The notes beneath the pieces were generated by a model that was given only the letters and a program-made list of their open reading frames with translations, was not told where the DNA came from and did no database searches. Positions 43,441 through 52,976 of a DNA stretch of 64,000 nucleotides are shown here, piece by piece. The stretch is from contig JACQON010000028.1 in NCBI GenBank assembly GCA_016202545.1, positions 62,001 through 126,000 of the forward strand, read 5' to 3'. The DNA is from Chloroflexota bacterium. GTDB taxonomy: Bacteria > Chloroflexota > Dehalococcoidia > Dehalococcoidales > JACQON01. A program made the translations under genes and the position numbers. Each line of letters begins with the position of its first letter. Positions within the stretch are counted from its first letter, which is position 1.

Positions 43441-44664
43441 TCAGGCGACCACGCCGAGCGCTTCCTCAAGTGACTGTAGGTTGGGCTGCACCGTGATGGG
43501 CTGGACTACGCTCGATAGTATCTCTTGAGTCCTTGGCCCGGCCCCGGTGATGAGGGCCACGGTAACCGCGTCTCTTTTGATTACCTCCGCGGCTGCCAGC
43601 TTCTTCAGTACGCCTATGACCACCCCGCCGGCTGCCTCGGCGAAGATGCCCTCGGTCTGGGCCAGCAGCTTGACACCGGCGATGGCCTCCTCGTCGGTGA
43701 CCGTGCCGGCCCCTCCGCCTGACTGCCTGGCTACTCTCAGGGCATAGTAGCCATCAGCGGGGTTGCCTATGGCAATAGACCTGACCAGTGTATCGGGCTT
43801 CACCGGGTGTATGTGCTGGCTGCCAGCCAGGAAGGCGTTAGCTATCGGGGCGCTGCCGGCCGCCTGGCTCACGAACAGGCGGGTATTGACCGGGTCGGTA
43901 AGGCCGAGCATGGAGAACTCATCCAGCGCTTTCCCTACCCTGGTGAAGAGAAGGCCGGAAGCGGCAGGGCAAACGATGCAGTCCGGGGCACGCCATCCCA
44001 GTTGCTCGACCACCTCATACCCCAGCGTCTTGCTCCCTTCGGCATAATATGGCCTCAAGTTGATATTTATGAACCCCCATTTGTACCTCCGCGCCACCTC
44101 AGCGCAGAGGCGGTTGACGTCATCATAGTTCCCGTTTACCGAGACCAGCACCGGTTTGTAGATGGCTGCCCCGATTAGTTTACCCGGTTCGACATCGGCG
44201 GGGACGAAGACATAGGCCTTCATATCCGCCTTGGCGGCGTGGGCGGCCGCGCTGGCAGCCAGGTTGCCGGTTGAGGCACAGGCTATGGTATCAAGCCCGA
44301 ATTCCCTGGCCTTGGCGATGGCCACCGCCACTGCCCTGTCCTTGAACGAGTAGCTGGGGTTGAGGCAGTCGTTCTTGATGTAGAGCTGGTCCAGCCCCAG
44401 TTCGCGTCCCAGGTTGTCGGCTTTGACCAGCGGGGTCAGGCCGGCGCCGATGTCTACCGCTTCGCTTTCCACCGGCAGCAAGTCCCGGTATCGCCACATG
44501 CTGCGCGGCCCCCCGGCAATCTTGTCGCGGGTTACCGCTTTGGCCATGGCCTGATAGTCATAGGTGACCTCCAGCGGGCTGAGGCAGAAGTTGCACAAGC
44601 TCTGCGGCTGGAGTGGATATTCCTGTCCGCATTTGCGACAACGCAGTGCTGTGGCGAAAGACAT
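43441..44664 (-). CDS. thrC: Threonine synthase
   Basis: 407 residues. A short N-terminal zinc-ribbon-like region (CRKCGQEYPLQPQSLCNFC) precedes the fold-type II PLP core with the Lys in YSFKDRAV near 110, ASTGNLAAS and the glycine-rich PAASG stretch. It makes threonine from phosphohomoserine. It is the next gene after the cystathionine gamma-synthase and may share homoserine-derived precursors. The N-terminal zinc ribbon is common in archaeal and Chloroflexi-type enzymes. Confidence 0.9.
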   Translation of the reverse strand: MSFATALRCRKCGQEYPLQPQSLCNFCLSPLEVTYDYQAMAKAVTRDKIAGGPRSMWRYRDLLPVESEAVDIGAGLTPLVKADNLGRELGLDQLYIKNDCLNPSYSFKDRAVAVAIAKAREFGLDTIACASTGNLAASAAAHAAKADMKAYVFVPADVEPGKLIGAAIYKPVLVSVNGNYDDVNRLCAEVARRYKWGFININLRPYYAEGSKTLGYEVVEQLGWRAPDCIVCPAASGLLFTRVGKALDEFSMLGLTDPVNTRLFVSQAAGSAPIANAFLAGSQHIHPVKPDTLVRSIAIGNPADGYYALRVARQSGGGAGTVTDEEAIAGVKLLAQTEGIFAEAAGGVVIGVLKKLAAAEVIKRDAVTVALITGAGPRTQEILSSVVQPITVQPNLQSLEEALGVVA

Positions 44665-44676
44665 ATCTGTGCTCCT

Positions 44677-45819
44677 TCAGCTAGGCTGTAGCGCCTGCCG
44701 AATATCATCAATCAGGTCATCAACGTTTTCCAGGCCGATGGACAGCCTGACAAGGGCATCGGTGATGCCGACTTTTTCCCTGAACTCCCTGGGCATGGAG
44801 GCATGGCTCATGGTTGCCGGATGCTCGGCGAGAGAGGCGGCGCCGCCCAGTGACTCCGCCAGGGCGAATATCTGCATTTTCTTCAGAAAGCTGTTGACTG
44901 CCTGGAGTCCACCCTTTAGTTCAAAGGAGACCATGCCGCCAAAGCCCTTCATCTGCCTTCTGGCGATATCGTGTCCTGGATGGGAGCTAAGTCCGGGATA
45001 GTATACCCTGGTCACCGCCGGCTGCTGGCTGAGATAGTCGGCTACGGCGGCGGCGTTCTGCTCGTGCTGCCTCATCCTCAGCGGCAGGGTCTCGATGCCT
45101 CGAAGCACCAGCCAGCAGTCGAAGGGCGAGGCACAGGTGCCCATGGCGTTGAGCAGGAAGTGCACCTGTCCGGCGAACTTCTCCGTGGTCACCACAGCTC
45201 CGCCAACCACATCACAGTGGCCGTTCAGGTACTTGGTGGTGGAATGGACAACCAGGTCAACCCCGTATTCGAGGGGCTTCAGTAAATAGGGGGTGGCGAA
45301 GGTATTGTCCATGGCCGTTATCAGGTTGTGCCGTTTGGCGATGTCAACCGCCATCTCGATGTCAACGATGTTCAGCAGCGGGTTGGACGGGGTTTCCAGC
45401 CACAGCATCCTGGTGTTCGGCTTTATCGCCTGCTCGATGGCCCGCCTGCTATTCATCCTGATAAAGGTGAACTCCAGGCCGAGATTAGACATCACGTTCT
45501 GGAACAGCCGGTAGGTTCCCCCGTATACATCGTCGCCGCAGACCACATGGTCGCCAGCCTTAAGCAGGTGGATGACCGTGGTCTCTGCCGCCATGCCGGT
45601 GCCGAAGGCGAACCCCGCCTTTCCCCCCTCAAGCTGGGCGATGGTATCCTCCAGTACCTTGCGGGTGGGGTTGGCGGTGCGGGAGTAATCGTAGCCGCCT
45701 CTTGGCTTGCCCACGTCCTCGAAAGCAAAGGTGGAGGTCTGGTAGATGGGCACAGATATGGCGCCGAACCTTCGCTCCGGCCTCTCCCCGGCATGGATGG
45801 CCAACGTCTCAAATCTCAT
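44677..45819 (-). CDS. Trans-sulfuration PLP enzyme (cystathionine gamma-synthase/lyase family)
   Basis: 380 residues of the Cys/Met metabolism PLP family. [15 protein letters not shown] is the N-terminal signature, FGTGMAAE the PLP phosphate site, and the PLP Lys is in [11 protein letters not shown] near 195. By eye cystathionine gamma-synthase, gamma-lyase and O-acylhomoserine sulfhydrylase cannot be separated. The start overlaps the cysE stop by four bases (ATGA). Context with cysE and cysK supports sulfur amino acid synthesis. Confidence 0.9.
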   Translation of the reverse strand: MRFETLAIHAGERPERRFGAISVPIYQTSTFAFEDVGKPRGGYDYSRTANPTRKVLEDTIAQLEGGKAGFAFGTGMAAETTVIHLLKAGDHVVCGDDVYGGTYRLFQNVMSNLGLEFTFIRMNSRRAIEQAIKPNTRMLWLETPSNPLLNIVDIEMAVDIAKRHNLITAMDNTFATPYLLKPLEYGVDLVVHSTTKYLNGHCDVVGGAVVTTEKFAGQVHFLLNAMGTCASPFDCWLVLRGIETLPLRMRQHEQNAAAVADYLSQQPAVTRVYYPGLSSHPGHDIARRQMKGFGGMVSFELKGGLQAVNSFLKKMQIFALAESLGGAASLAEHPATMSHASMPREFREKVGITDALVRLSIGLENVDDLIDDIRQALQPS

Positions 45820-46532
45820 ATGCCGCCTCCTTGGCTGAACTCTCTTTCAATTCTCCTCCTCCGGGCTTTTGAGTAGTCTCTGTGGACCGCCATTCCCGTT
45901 GAGCTCTCAAGCTTGGCCAGCCGCTTCTCAAGCTCATCCTGGTTCTTCAGAACGACCCGTATGGCTTCTGCTATGGGGTCGGGCAGTTGGCCGTGGTCCA
46001 GCTCAGCAAAGTGCTGATGACGGTCTTCTATTGACCGCCCCGGTACTCCGATAACGGTGGCTTCGGGCGGGACTGACTTTATCACCACCGAGCCGGAACC
46101 AATCCTGGCTCCGTCACCTATGGTGATGGCACCCAGAGCTATTGCCCCGGCCCCGATTACCACGTTGTTGCCCACAGTGGGGTGCCGTTTCTTCTTTTCC
46201 ATGCTCGTGCCGCCAAGCACAGCTCCCTGGTACATCAGGACTCCGTCGCCTATCTCAGCGGTCTCGCCGATAACTATCCCCGCACCGTGGTCGATGAAGA
46301 ACCGCCTGCCGACCCTGGCGCCGGGGTGAATTTCGATATTGGTCAAGAACCGGTTGGTATGGGAGACGAGCCGGGCCAGAAACGGGAGCTTGTGCCGCCA
46401 CAGGTAATGGGCCAGCCGGTGGAACCAGAGAGCGTGTAATCCTGGGTAGCAGAAGAGCACTTCGGCTACGCTTCTGGCGGCCGGGTCCCTGGCAAATACA
46501 GTCTGGATATCTTCCTTTATGTGCTTGAACAA
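45816..46532 (-). CDS. cysE: Serine O-acetyltransferase CysE
   Basis: 238 residues. N-terminal SAT helical region, then a left-handed beta-helix made of hexapeptide repeats ([24 protein letters not shown] region, [23 protein letters not shown]). Catalytic His and Asp are in the FIDHGAGIV element. It makes O-acetylserine, the substrate of cysK immediately upstream in the transcript. A C-terminal charged tail extends the usual ~180-residue core. Confidence 0.94.
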   Translation of the reverse strand: MFKHIKEDIQTVFARDPAARSVAEVLFCYPGLHALWFHRLAHYLWRHKLPFLARLVSHTNRFLTNIEIHPGARVGRRFFIDHGAGIVIGETAEIGDGVLMYQGAVLGGTSMEKKKRHPTVGNNVVIGAGAIALGAITIGDGARIGSGSVVIKSVPPEATVIGVPGRSIEDRHQHFAELDHGQLPDPIAEAIRVVLKNQDELEKRLAKLESSTGMAVHRDYSKARRRRIEREFSQGGGI

Positions 46533-46569
46533 GGCGGGTGTCCTTTTCCCTCTCTAATATACCCTAAAC

Positions 46570-47583
46570 CTATATGCCTTGGGTAGTCTGATAAAGCCCC
46601 TGGAAAATCCAGGTGGAGAGATAGCGCTCGCCGGTATCCGGTAGAACGACTACTATGAGCTTGTCCTTGTTTTCCGGCCTCCTGGCCACCTGCATCGCCG
46701 CCCAGGTGGCTGCGCCCGAAGATATACCGGCCAGTATGCCCTCTTCCCTGGCCAGCCTCCTGGTCATTATGCCGGCGTCTTCATTGGTAACCTTGATGAT
46801 TTCATCAATCAGGTCTAGCCTCAGCACATCGGGAACAAAGCCGGCGCCGATGCCTTGAATCTTATGGGGTCCCGCCTTCCCGCCAGAAAGCACCGGCGAA
46901 TCAGCCGGCTCGACGGCGATGGCTTTGAACTTCGGCTTCTTCTTTTTTATCACTTCGGCTACGCCGGTGATAGTGCCACCGGTGCCCACCCCGGCGACCA
47001 GGATATCAACCCTGCCTTCGGTGTCCCTCCAAATTTCCTCGGCGGTGGTTATCCGGTGTACCTCCGGGTTGGCCGGGTTTTTAAACTGCTGGGGGATGAA
47101 GTAGTTGGGATTTTCCGCCGCCAGTTGCTCCGCCCTCCGCACCGCTCCGGGCATGCCTTCGGCTCCCGGGGTCAGCACCAGCTCGGCGCCAAAGATGGAC
47201 AGGAGCTGCCTCCGCTCCAGGGACATGGTGTCCGGCATGGTGAGGATGAGACGGTATCCACGGGCGGCGCAGACGAAGGCAAGGGCGATGCCGGTGTTGC
47301 CGCTGGTGGGCTCAACGATGACGGTGTCCCTGGTGATAAGGCCCTTCTCTTCGGCATCCAGTATCATTGAAGCCCCTATCCTGTCCTTTACGCTCCCCAG
47401 CGGGTTGAAGGACTCAAGCTTGGCGACTACCTCCGCTTTCGCCCCGTCATTCACCCGGTTCAACCTCACCAGGGGCGTATTCCCCACCAGCTCGGTGGAG
47501 TCCGAGGCTATGCCCCTGGTCAGCTTCGGTATTTGTATCCCCTTGTATAGCAGCTTCCCCACACCTTGCTTTGTTTCTGGCAT
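46570..47583 (-). CDS. cysK: Cysteine synthase (O-acetylserine sulfhydrylase)
   Basis: 337 residues from an ATG with GAGGAAG upstream; a longer open frame has no support. About 30 residues ([15 protein letters not shown]) extend the usual N-terminus, which then reads [13 protein letters not shown]. The PLP Lys is in [23 protein letters not shown] binds the substrate carboxylate, and [10 protein letters not shown] the phosphate. It uses sulfide (or a carrier thiocarboxylate) with O-acetylserine. It is next to cysE in the operon headed by the E1-like gene. Confidence 0.92.
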   Translation of the reverse strand: MPETKQGVGKLLYKGIQIPKLTRGIASDSTELVGNTPLVRLNRVNDGAKAEVVAKLESFNPLGSVKDRIGASMILDAEEKGLITRDTVIVEPTSGNTGIALAFVCAARGYRLILTMPDTMSLERRQLLSIFGAELVLTPGAEGMPGAVRRAEQLAAENPNYFIPQQFKNPANPEVHRITTAEEIWRDTEGRVDILVAGVGTGGTITGVAEVIKKKKPKFKAIAVEPADSPVLSGGKAGPHKIQGIGAGFVPDVLRLDLIDEIIKVTNEDAGIMTRRLAREEGILAGISSGAATWAAMQVARRPENKDKLIVVVLPDTGERYLSTWIFQGLYQTTQGI

Positions 47584-47632
47584 GTCACACTTCCTCTCTT
47601 CATTTTTAATATTACGCTCTGCCACGGCAGGG

Positions 47633-48649
47633 CTATGTGCCGATATATTTGGCGTACAGCCCCCGCGCCAGCGGTAAATCATTGGTATTCTTGACGATAG
47701 CTCGCCCGTCAGGGAAAACCACCATTTCATGGTTGTCCACTTTCACCTGCAGCATAAAATCGTTGTAGCTGACCTTCGCCACTGGCTTAAGGCGCGCTGC
47801 CAGCTCCGGGAAAGAGACTCCACCCGCGCTCGTATTCAATACCTGCACTGCGTTCTGGCCGCACAGTGAAACTGCCTTCAGGCCGGCCTTGCCGTTGAGA
47901 AACTGGTATTTGCCCTGGCAGGCGGGGCAATCAGGGTGAGAGCTGATGCTGATGCGGACAAAAGTCCCTTCCCAGACATCAACACAGATTAAGTCCCGGT
48001 TGATGCTCCGCCTAGCCCCGACCAGGAGCTTCAGCGCTTCGGCGGTCTGCAGCGAGCCGACAACGAAGGGCGCCGGGCTGATAACCCCTGCCGTGTCACA
48101 GGTCAGGATTGCCCCGCTCGCCTCGCTGGCGGAGATAGAGATACAGCGAAAGCAGGGGGTGTCATGGGGAATTACGGTCATGGTCATGCCGGAGGAGGAA
48201 ATGGCACTGCCGTATACCCACGGGATGCCCAGCTTCAAGCAGGCGTCGTTGACCAGGCCGCGGGTCTCCAGGTTGTCCAGGCCGTCCATGACCACATCGG
48301 CGCCGCTGATAAGTCCTTCCACATTGGTGTAGTTGACATCGGCGACTATTCCTTCGATTTCTATTGAGGAGTTCACCTTCTTCAGGTGCCGCTCGGCAGC
48401 CGTGGCTTTGGGCAATTCATGCCTGATATCGTCCTCGTCAAAGAGGACCTGCCGTTGCAGATTATGGTACTCGATGAAGTCACGGTCTATGATTCTAACC
48501 TTGCCTGCGCCGGCACGTACCAGGGCAGTGGCGATGACGGTTCCCAGCGCCCCGCAGCCAACGATAACGGCGAAGCTGTTGGCCAGCTTTGCCTGTCCCT
48601 CTTCGCCGATGCCGGGGAAAATAAGCTGCCTCGAATATCTGTCAATCAT
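47633..48649 (-). CDS. ThiF/MoeB/HesA-family E1-like adenylyltransferase
   Basis: 338 residues. [16 protein letters not shown] leads to the Rossmann ATP site [23 protein letters not shown] and DGLDNLETR; zinc-type cysteines occur in CFRC and CPAC. A C-terminal ~85-residue domain ends with the [11 protein letters not shown] and LYAKYIGT motifs seen in ThiF-family proteins. Such enzymes adenylate the C-terminal Gly-Gly of a sulfur carrier protein. No ThiS/MoaD-like carrier gene is visible nearby. Placement with cysK and an Rrf2 regulator suggests a role in cysteine or Fe-S sulfur supply. Start taken at the ATG after GGAGGG. Confidence 0.87.
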   Translation of the reverse strand: MIDRYSRQLIFPGIGEEGQAKLANSFAVIVGCGALGTVIATALVRAGAGKVRIIDRDFIEYHNLQRQVLFDEDDIRHELPKATAAERHLKKVNSSIEIEGIVADVNYTNVEGLISGADVVMDGLDNLETRGLVNDACLKLGIPWVYGSAISSSGMTMTVIPHDTPCFRCISISASEASGAILTCDTAGVISPAPFVVGSLQTAEALKLLVGARRSINRDLICVDVWEGTFVRISISSHPDCPACQGKYQFLNGKAGLKAVSLCGQNAVQVLNTSAGGVSFPELAARLKPVAKVSYNDFMLQVKVDNHEMVVFPDGRAIVKNTNDLPLARGLYAKYIGT

Positions 48650-48690
48650 GGTTGGGACGCCCTCCACTATCTTCAGGAAGGGAGGAAGGT

Positions 48691-49134
48691 CTAAATGTAG
48701 TACATCGCCTCGCCGAGCCGCTCTTTGGTCTTGTGTCGCTCAATCAGGTCCTGGAGGGTGGTCGACTCCAGGACTCCAACGACGGCCTCTTTAAGCTCGG
48801 TCCAGACATCCCTGGTGACACATAGCCGGGAGCGGTTGCACACTCCCGGATTGTTAACGCACTCCACGGGGGCGATAGGACCTTCAAGCAACTGGATGAC
48901 TTCATTTAGCCTTATTTCCCGGGGAGACCTGGCCAGTGAGACCCCTCCCCTGGCGCCACGGGTGCTCCGCACCAGCCTTCCGGCGATGAGGGGAGTAATC
49001 AGGCGTTCCAGGTAGGACAATGGAATTTGCTGCCTTCGGGAGATAGCCTTTAATAGCACCGGGCCTTCTCCTTGATGAAGGCCCAGGTCAAGGAGTATCC
49101 TGGTTCCATATTGTCCCCTGGTGGAAAGCTTCAT
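48691..49134 (-). CDS. Rrf2-family transcriptional regulator (IscR/CymR-like)
   Basis: 147 residues from MKLSTRGQYGTRILLDLG, the family winged-helix start; the recognition helix is around YLERLI. A conserved cysteine triad (C-x6-C-x5-C in CVNNPGVCNRSRLC) suits Fe-S or redox sensing. Position at the head of the cysteine/Fe-S block and the strong promoter (TTGACA-17-TATAGT) upstream suggest autoregulated control of this block. Frame extension to 49425 crosses the promoter and is not coding. Confidence 0.92.
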   Translation of the reverse strand: MKLSTRGQYGTRILLDLGLHQGEGPVLLKAISRRQQIPLSYLERLITPLIAGRLVRSTRGARGGVSLARSPREIRLNEVIQLLEGPIAPVECVNNPGVCNRSRLCVTRDVWTELKEAVVGVLESTTLQDLIERHKTKERLGEAMYYI

Positions 49135-49150
49135 CGCCTTTTGACTTTTC

Positions 49151-49199
49151 TTGACTAAGACTATCAGTTTACTATACAATGCGATGTGGTTATTGTCAA
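49151..49199. promoter_or_regulatory. Divergent overlapping promoters for the Rrf2 regulator and the sensor kinase
   Basis: Minus strand: TTGACA (49199-49194) and TATAGT (49176-49171), 17-base spacer, near consensus, with a ~30-base leader to the rrf2 ATG. Plus strand: TTGACT (49151-49156) followed by TATACA (49173-49178) at 16 bases, facing the kinase. The two -10 elements overlap. A second TTGACT lies ten bases upstream (49141). Confidence 0.75.
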
Positions 49200-49254
49200 C
49201 ATGTCCGCTTATCAGCCACCCCTCCCTGCGAGCCGATAAAAGGCAGGCCGGGCT

Positions 49255-50400
49255 ATGAAAATAACACGCTACGGCGGCTACCTCCAGGCGATTGTCAACA
49301 GCCTCGACGATGAAGTGCTGGTCATTGATAGGGACCACCGCATTCTGCTGGCCAATGAGGCGGTATTGGCAGGTCAGGGAAAAAGCGCGGCGGAAATCAT
49401 AGGAAAAGGTTGCTATCTTTGCCACGGCCTGACGGCGCCCTGCCGCTCACCCCGTCACAGGTGTCCTGCCGGGTCAGTATGGCGGACGGGCAAACCGGCG
49501 CGGGTCACCCATCTGCATGTGCACCATGTCAATGGCGAGCGGCAGGAGCGATACTTTGATATTGTCTTATCCCCGATTCGCGATGGCTGTGGCAAAGTCA
49601 CTGCGCTGGCGGAGCTTATGTGCGATGTCACCGGGGTGAAGGAACTGGAGTCAAAGCTGGCCGGGTTGGACCGGGAGATGCAGCGACAGGATGCCGTCCG
49701 CGGTGAGCTACTGCGTGAGGTGCTTTCCATCCAGGAGGAGGAAAGAAGACGGATTGCCAGAGAGCTTCACGATGAGACCAGCCAGATGCTTGCCAGCCTG
49801 ACAGTTAACGTTGAAGCCGTGATTGCCATGCTGCCCGCCAGTGCTGACGAAGCCAGGGCCAGGTTGAGGAAAGTGGCGCAGCAGTCAGTCCGGATGCTTG
49901 ACGAGATAACCAGGGTCATTTATGAACTGCGTCCCACCTTGCTTGATGACCTCGGGCTGGTGGCGGCGGCGCGGTGGCTGGTGGACAACAAACTGACCCC
50001 GGCTGGCATTGCCGTTAGCTTCAATATAGTGGGGCGGGAGAGGAGATTGCCCTCCGACCTGGAGGCGGGCCTGTTCAGAGTCATTCAGGAGGCGGTCGGC
50101 AATATCGCCAGGCACGCCGGGGCCCGAAATGCCTTCATCGCCTTTCATTTCAAGAGAAACGCCATCAGGGTCGGTATCAGAGACGACGGGAGGGGCTTTG
50201 ATGTTGAAGAGGCCATAACTTCAAAGGACAGGCCGCGGGGGCTGGGCCTGGTGGGCATGAAGGAAAGGGCGGAACTTATGAACGGCAGCTTGAGCCTTCG
50301 CTCATATCCCGGCCGTGGCACAGAAATCGATATCGAAGTCCCTACACGCTGTGAAAAGGCCTCCCGCCGTCTCAAAAAGGATGTAAAGGCTAAAGCCTGA
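49255..50400 (+). CDS. PAS-domain sensor histidine kinase (NarL-type, HisKA_3)
   Basis: 381 residues. An N-terminal PAS domain (about 10-125) carries a cysteine cluster, C53-x2-C56-H57, C63 and C70 (the first reading CYLCH, a heme-c-like CxxCH). The dimerisation helix has the phosphorylated His172 in ARELHDETSQM, and the C-terminal ATPase domain has DDGRGFDVEEA and GLGLVGMKERAELM. No membrane segment is obvious, so it is probably a soluble redox or ligand sensor. No response regulator is adjacent. Divergent from rrf2 across overlapping promoters. Confidence 0.86.
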   Translation: MKITRYGGYLQAIVNSLDDEVLVIDRDHRILLANEAVLAGQGKSAAEIIGKGCYLCHGLTAPCRSPRHRCPAGSVWRTGKPARVTHLHVHHVNGERQERYFDIVLSPIRDGCGKVTALAELMCDVTGVKELESKLAGLDREMQRQDAVRGELLREVLSIQEEERRRIARELHDETSQMLASLTVNVEAVIAMLPASADEARARLRKVAQQSVRMLDEITRVIYELRPTLLDDLGLVAAARWLVDNKLTPAGIAVSFNIVGRERRLPSDLEAGLFRVIQEAVGNIARHAGARNAFIAFHFKRNAIRVGIRDDGRGFDVEEAITSKDRPRGLGLVGMKERAELMNGSLSLRSYPGRGTEIDIEVPTRCEKASRRLKKDVKAKA

Positions 50401-50423
50401 AGTCATAAGCCAGGAGGTCTAAA

Positions 50424-50657
50424 ATGTGGTTCGGAGGTATGGGCTGGTGGATGCTGTTGGCAGGCATCTTGACGGTGCTGTTCTGGGGCGGGCTTATCGT
50501 GCTCATTGTGTGGGCAGTGAAAAGGATGACGGAGCGTGGAAGCCCCGGAATAGGTGGCGGCGAAAGTCGCCGGGCGCTGGACATCGCCAGGGAGCGCTAC
50601 GCCAGGGGTGAAATCTCCAGAGAGGAGTTCGAGCAGCTCAAGAAAGACCTCTCCTGA
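50424..50657 (+). CDS. Small membrane protein with a SHOCT domain
   Basis: 77 residues: one transmembrane segment (about 8-32, MLLAGILTVLFWGGLIVLIV in its centre), then a glycine-rich linker and a C-terminal SHOCT domain (ARERYARGEISREEFEQLKKDL). SHOCT proteins are small membrane-associated proteins of unknown function. It follows the kinase gene by 23 bases, with AGGAGG before the ATG. Confidence 0.82.
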   Translation: MWFGGMGWWMLLAGILTVLFWGGLIVLIVWAVKRMTERGSPGIGGGESRRALDIARERYARGEISREEFEQLKKDLS

Positions 50658-50660
50658 GCC

Positions 50661-51293
50661 GTGGCGATGGACATCAACAAGGCCACCGAGGCTGCCAGAA
50701 GACGGTATGACCGGATTGCCCCGTTGTATGACATCATGGTGGGCCTGGTCGAGAAGCGCTTCCGTAAATGGCGGCAGATGATGTGGAGCAAGGTGGAGGG
50801 CAGGCATATCCTTGAGGTTGGCGTTGGCACGGGCAAAAACCTGCCTTACTATCCGTCCCATGCTGAAGTGGTCGCCGTTGACTTCAGCGGCGGGATGTTG
50901 AAGCGCGCCCGCAGCCTGGCTGCCAGGGGTAAGGCCAGTGTCAGCTTGCGGCAGATGGATATACAGAAGCTTGAGTTTGAGGACAACGCCTTTGACACCG
51001 TGGCGGCCTCATTTGTCTTTTGCTCCGTTCCCGACCCCGTCCGTGGCCTGATGGAGATTGAGCGGGTGTGCAAACCCGGAGGCAAGGTGGTCCTGCTGGA
51101 GCACGTCATCAGCGCCAACCCCGTCCTTGCCTGGCTGATGAACCTGGTCAATCCGGTGGCGGTGTGGTTTGGCGGTGAGAACATAAACCGGCGCACCGCG
51201 GACAATGTAAGGAAAAGCGGACTGGTGGTAGAGCGGGTCACCGACCTTGCCGGCGGCATAGTCAAGCTGATTGAGGCCAGAAAAAAGCGGTAG
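50661..51293 (+). CDS. Class I SAM-dependent methyltransferase (UbiE/PE-methyltransferase-like)
   Basis: 210 residues. Motif I ILEVGVGTGKNLPYYP, motif II VVAVDFSGGML, and the later ASFVFCSVPDPVRGLMEI region are typical of UbiE/Coq5-like and phosphatidylethanolamine methyltransferases. Substrate is unknown; lipid or quinone methylation is possible. GTG start with an ATG two codons later. It sits three bases after the SHOCT gene stop. Confidence 0.8.
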   Translation: MAMDINKATEAARRRYDRIAPLYDIMVGLVEKRFRKWRQMMWSKVEGRHILEVGVGTGKNLPYYPSHAEVVAVDFSGGMLKRARSLAARGKASVSLRQMDIQKLEFEDNAFDTVAASFVFCSVPDPVRGLMEIERVCKPGGKVVLLEHVISANPVLAWLMNLVNPVAVWFGGENINRRTADNVRKSGLVVERVTDLAGGIVKLIEARKKR

Positions 51294-51365
51294 CCAATCT
51301 CCGTGAGGGTGTTTAATGACTACTTGGCAGATGACTCCGTATGTCATAGCTACGAAATAAGATAT

Positions 51366-51545
51366 TTTGGTGAACCCATCCCCCTTTGTCCCCTTTCCTT
51401 TGGGGAATTGGTGAAGGGAAGGGGGAGTCAGTATAAAGAGGGGGCGAAGCCCCCTCTTTCCAAATCTCCCCTTCTCCTGCTCAGGAGAAGGGGACAAAGG
51501 GGATGAGGTCACACTTGCAATGACAGAGTGTTACTAAATGGTCTC
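51366..51545 (-). repeat. Repeat family B, copy 3 (reverse), joined to a family A right end
   Basis: On the minus strand it matches family B copy 1 from GACCTCATCCCCTTT through hairpins CCCCTTCTCC/GGAGAAGGGG and GAGGGGGC/GCCCCCTC and the final CCCTTCC element (51366-51513). Directly after it, 51515-51545 repeats the family A right end (GCAATGACAGAGTGTTACTA) seen at 6767-6786. It fills the gap upstream of the catabolic cluster. Confidence 0.7.
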
Positions 51546-51558
51546 ATCTCCGTGCGGC

Positions 51559-51588
51559 TTGACAAAAACCCGGCTGGCGGCTTAAAGT
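51559..51588 (+). promoter_or_regulatory. Promoter of the catabolic cluster
   Basis: A perfect TTGACA and a TAAAGT -10 with an 18-base spacer, about 74 bases before the first start codon and just after the repeat. No comparable promoter is seen downstream within the cluster. Confidence 0.55.
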
Positions 51589-51661
51589 TCCATTACAGGT
51601 GTACTATCAGGTAGTGGTGGGGAGGCGGAAGACTGAAGTCCGAGAAAGGGGAGAGCCAGAC

Positions 51662-52852
51662 ATGGCAGACTTGCGGGTAAAATTCGCCGGCGTGGAGTTT
51701 AAGAACCCCATAGTGGCTTCGGCGGGGCATATAACCCACAGCCCTTACACTATGAAAAGGTGCATTGAGGCCGGAGTCGGCGCCATATGCACCAAGAGCA
51801 TCAGCGTTGACGCCGAGTCGTGGAAGAGGCCGCACCCGGCCAACTGGTTCCTGGACAAGCAGGGCGACCCTGGCAGCGTGCTGACCTGCGAGGTGGGGTT
51901 CTGGCCGCCGGAGCTGGCCGTGCAGTATATACAGGAGATGAGACCGCTGGCCGATGAAGAAAACGTCAGGCTCATCGCCAATATCGATGTGCCGCCTTTC
52001 ACCGAAGACGAGCTTGCCGGAGTAGCCCGAAGATTGGAGGAAGCGGGAGCCGACATGATTGAGGCCACCTGTCCCTGTCCTATCATGATGCCCAGCAGGG
52101 AAGACGTTAATGCATGGTACAGGGAGCAGGTCTCCAGGTTCCTGAAGGCTTTGAAGCGGGCAGTGAGCATCCCGGTGTTCCCCAAGATGTCTTCGGAGTT
52201 TCTCACCGATGAGAATATCAAGATTATCGAAGACTCCGGCGCCGACGCCCACTGTTTCTGGGTGGGGTTGCCGGGTACCGCTGTTGACGTGGAGACGGGA
52301 AGGCCGGTGATGCCCTCTACCAGCCTGTATTTCGGCCGGGCCCTCAAAGGATTGGGCTGCTACATGTCCTCTATGCTGGCGATAAAAGGCAATTTGCCTA
52401 TAATGAGCAGCGGCGGCATCTCCACGTGGAGAGATGCCGTGGAAAGCCTGATGTGCGGCACTACGCTGGTCGGCGTCCAGACGGCGGTGATGTACCGCGG
52501 CTACAAAGTGCTTGTGGACATGACCAGGGGACTGGGCAGCTTCATGGACAGCAAGGGCTACCGGCGGGTGGATGATATAATCGGCATCGCCGCCCGCCAC
52601 ATAGAGAACAGCGCCGAGTTCGAGCAGTTTGTCAGCCAGAAGCAGGTCGACAGGGAAGCGGTAATGATAACCGTTGACCCGGTATTATGCAACGGCTGCG
52701 GTAGATGTCTCACCTGCTGTCACGGTGCAATTACCATGGAAGAGGGCCTCGCCCGGATAGACCTGGAGCGCTGCGAGCGCTGCGGCATATGCCAGTCAAT
52801 CTGCCCGGTGAGGGCGATAGCCATCGGGGCGATTGAAGAGGTGCGGCGTTAG
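51662..52852 (+). CDS. PreA-like dihydropyrimidine/dihydroorotate dehydrogenase-family protein with C-terminal ferredoxin domain
   Basis: 396 residues from an ATG with GGGGAGAG upstream. The FMN TIM barrel starts with VKFAGVEFKNPIVASAG, includes a Cys in the active-site loop EATCPCPIM, and PVFPKMS. The C-terminal ~60 residues carry two [4Fe-4S] motifs (CNGCGRCLTCC and CERCGICQSICP). The architecture is that of PreA, catalytic subunit of NAD-dependent dihydropyrimidine dehydrogenase, but the PreT flavin subunit is missing. Ferredoxin may be the direct electron partner. It leads the catabolic cluster. Confidence 0.85.
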   Translation: MADLRVKFAGVEFKNPIVASAGHITHSPYTMKRCIEAGVGAICTKSISVDAESWKRPHPANWFLDKQGDPGSVLTCEVGFWPPELAVQYIQEMRPLADEENVRLIANIDVPPFTEDELAGVARRLEEAGADMIEATCPCPIMMPSREDVNAWYREQVSRFLKALKRAVSIPVFPKMSSEFLTDENIKIIEDSGADAHCFWVGLPGTAVDVETGRPVMPSTSLYFGRALKGLGCYMSSMLAIKGNLPIMSSGGISTWRDAVESLMCGTTLVGVQTAVMYRGYKVLVDMTRGLGSFMDSKGYRRVDDIIGIAARHIENSAEFEQFVSQKQVDREAVMITVDPVLCNGCGRCLTCCHGAITMEEGLARIDLERCERCGICQSICPVRAIAIGAIEEVRR

Positions 52853-52976
52853 CGATGCGGCAATCTCCGCAGTCAAGATGTGAAACTCGAAATCTCAGAT
52901 TATACGAGGCTGTCCCGCCTGGCCAAATGACGGCGGGGTTTGCCGGCCTCGCCTTACGGAAAGGAGGCAGGGGAAT

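Noticed and set aside
49135-49425. A 97-residue extension of the Rrf2 protein
   Set aside because: It would translate through a near-consensus promoter and into the divergent kinase gene; the family start MKLSTRGQYG fits the downstream ATG.
50661-51293. Idea that this methyltransferase is UbiE of menaquinone synthesis
   Set aside because: No other menaquinone genes are near and the motifs also fit lipid methyltransferases.
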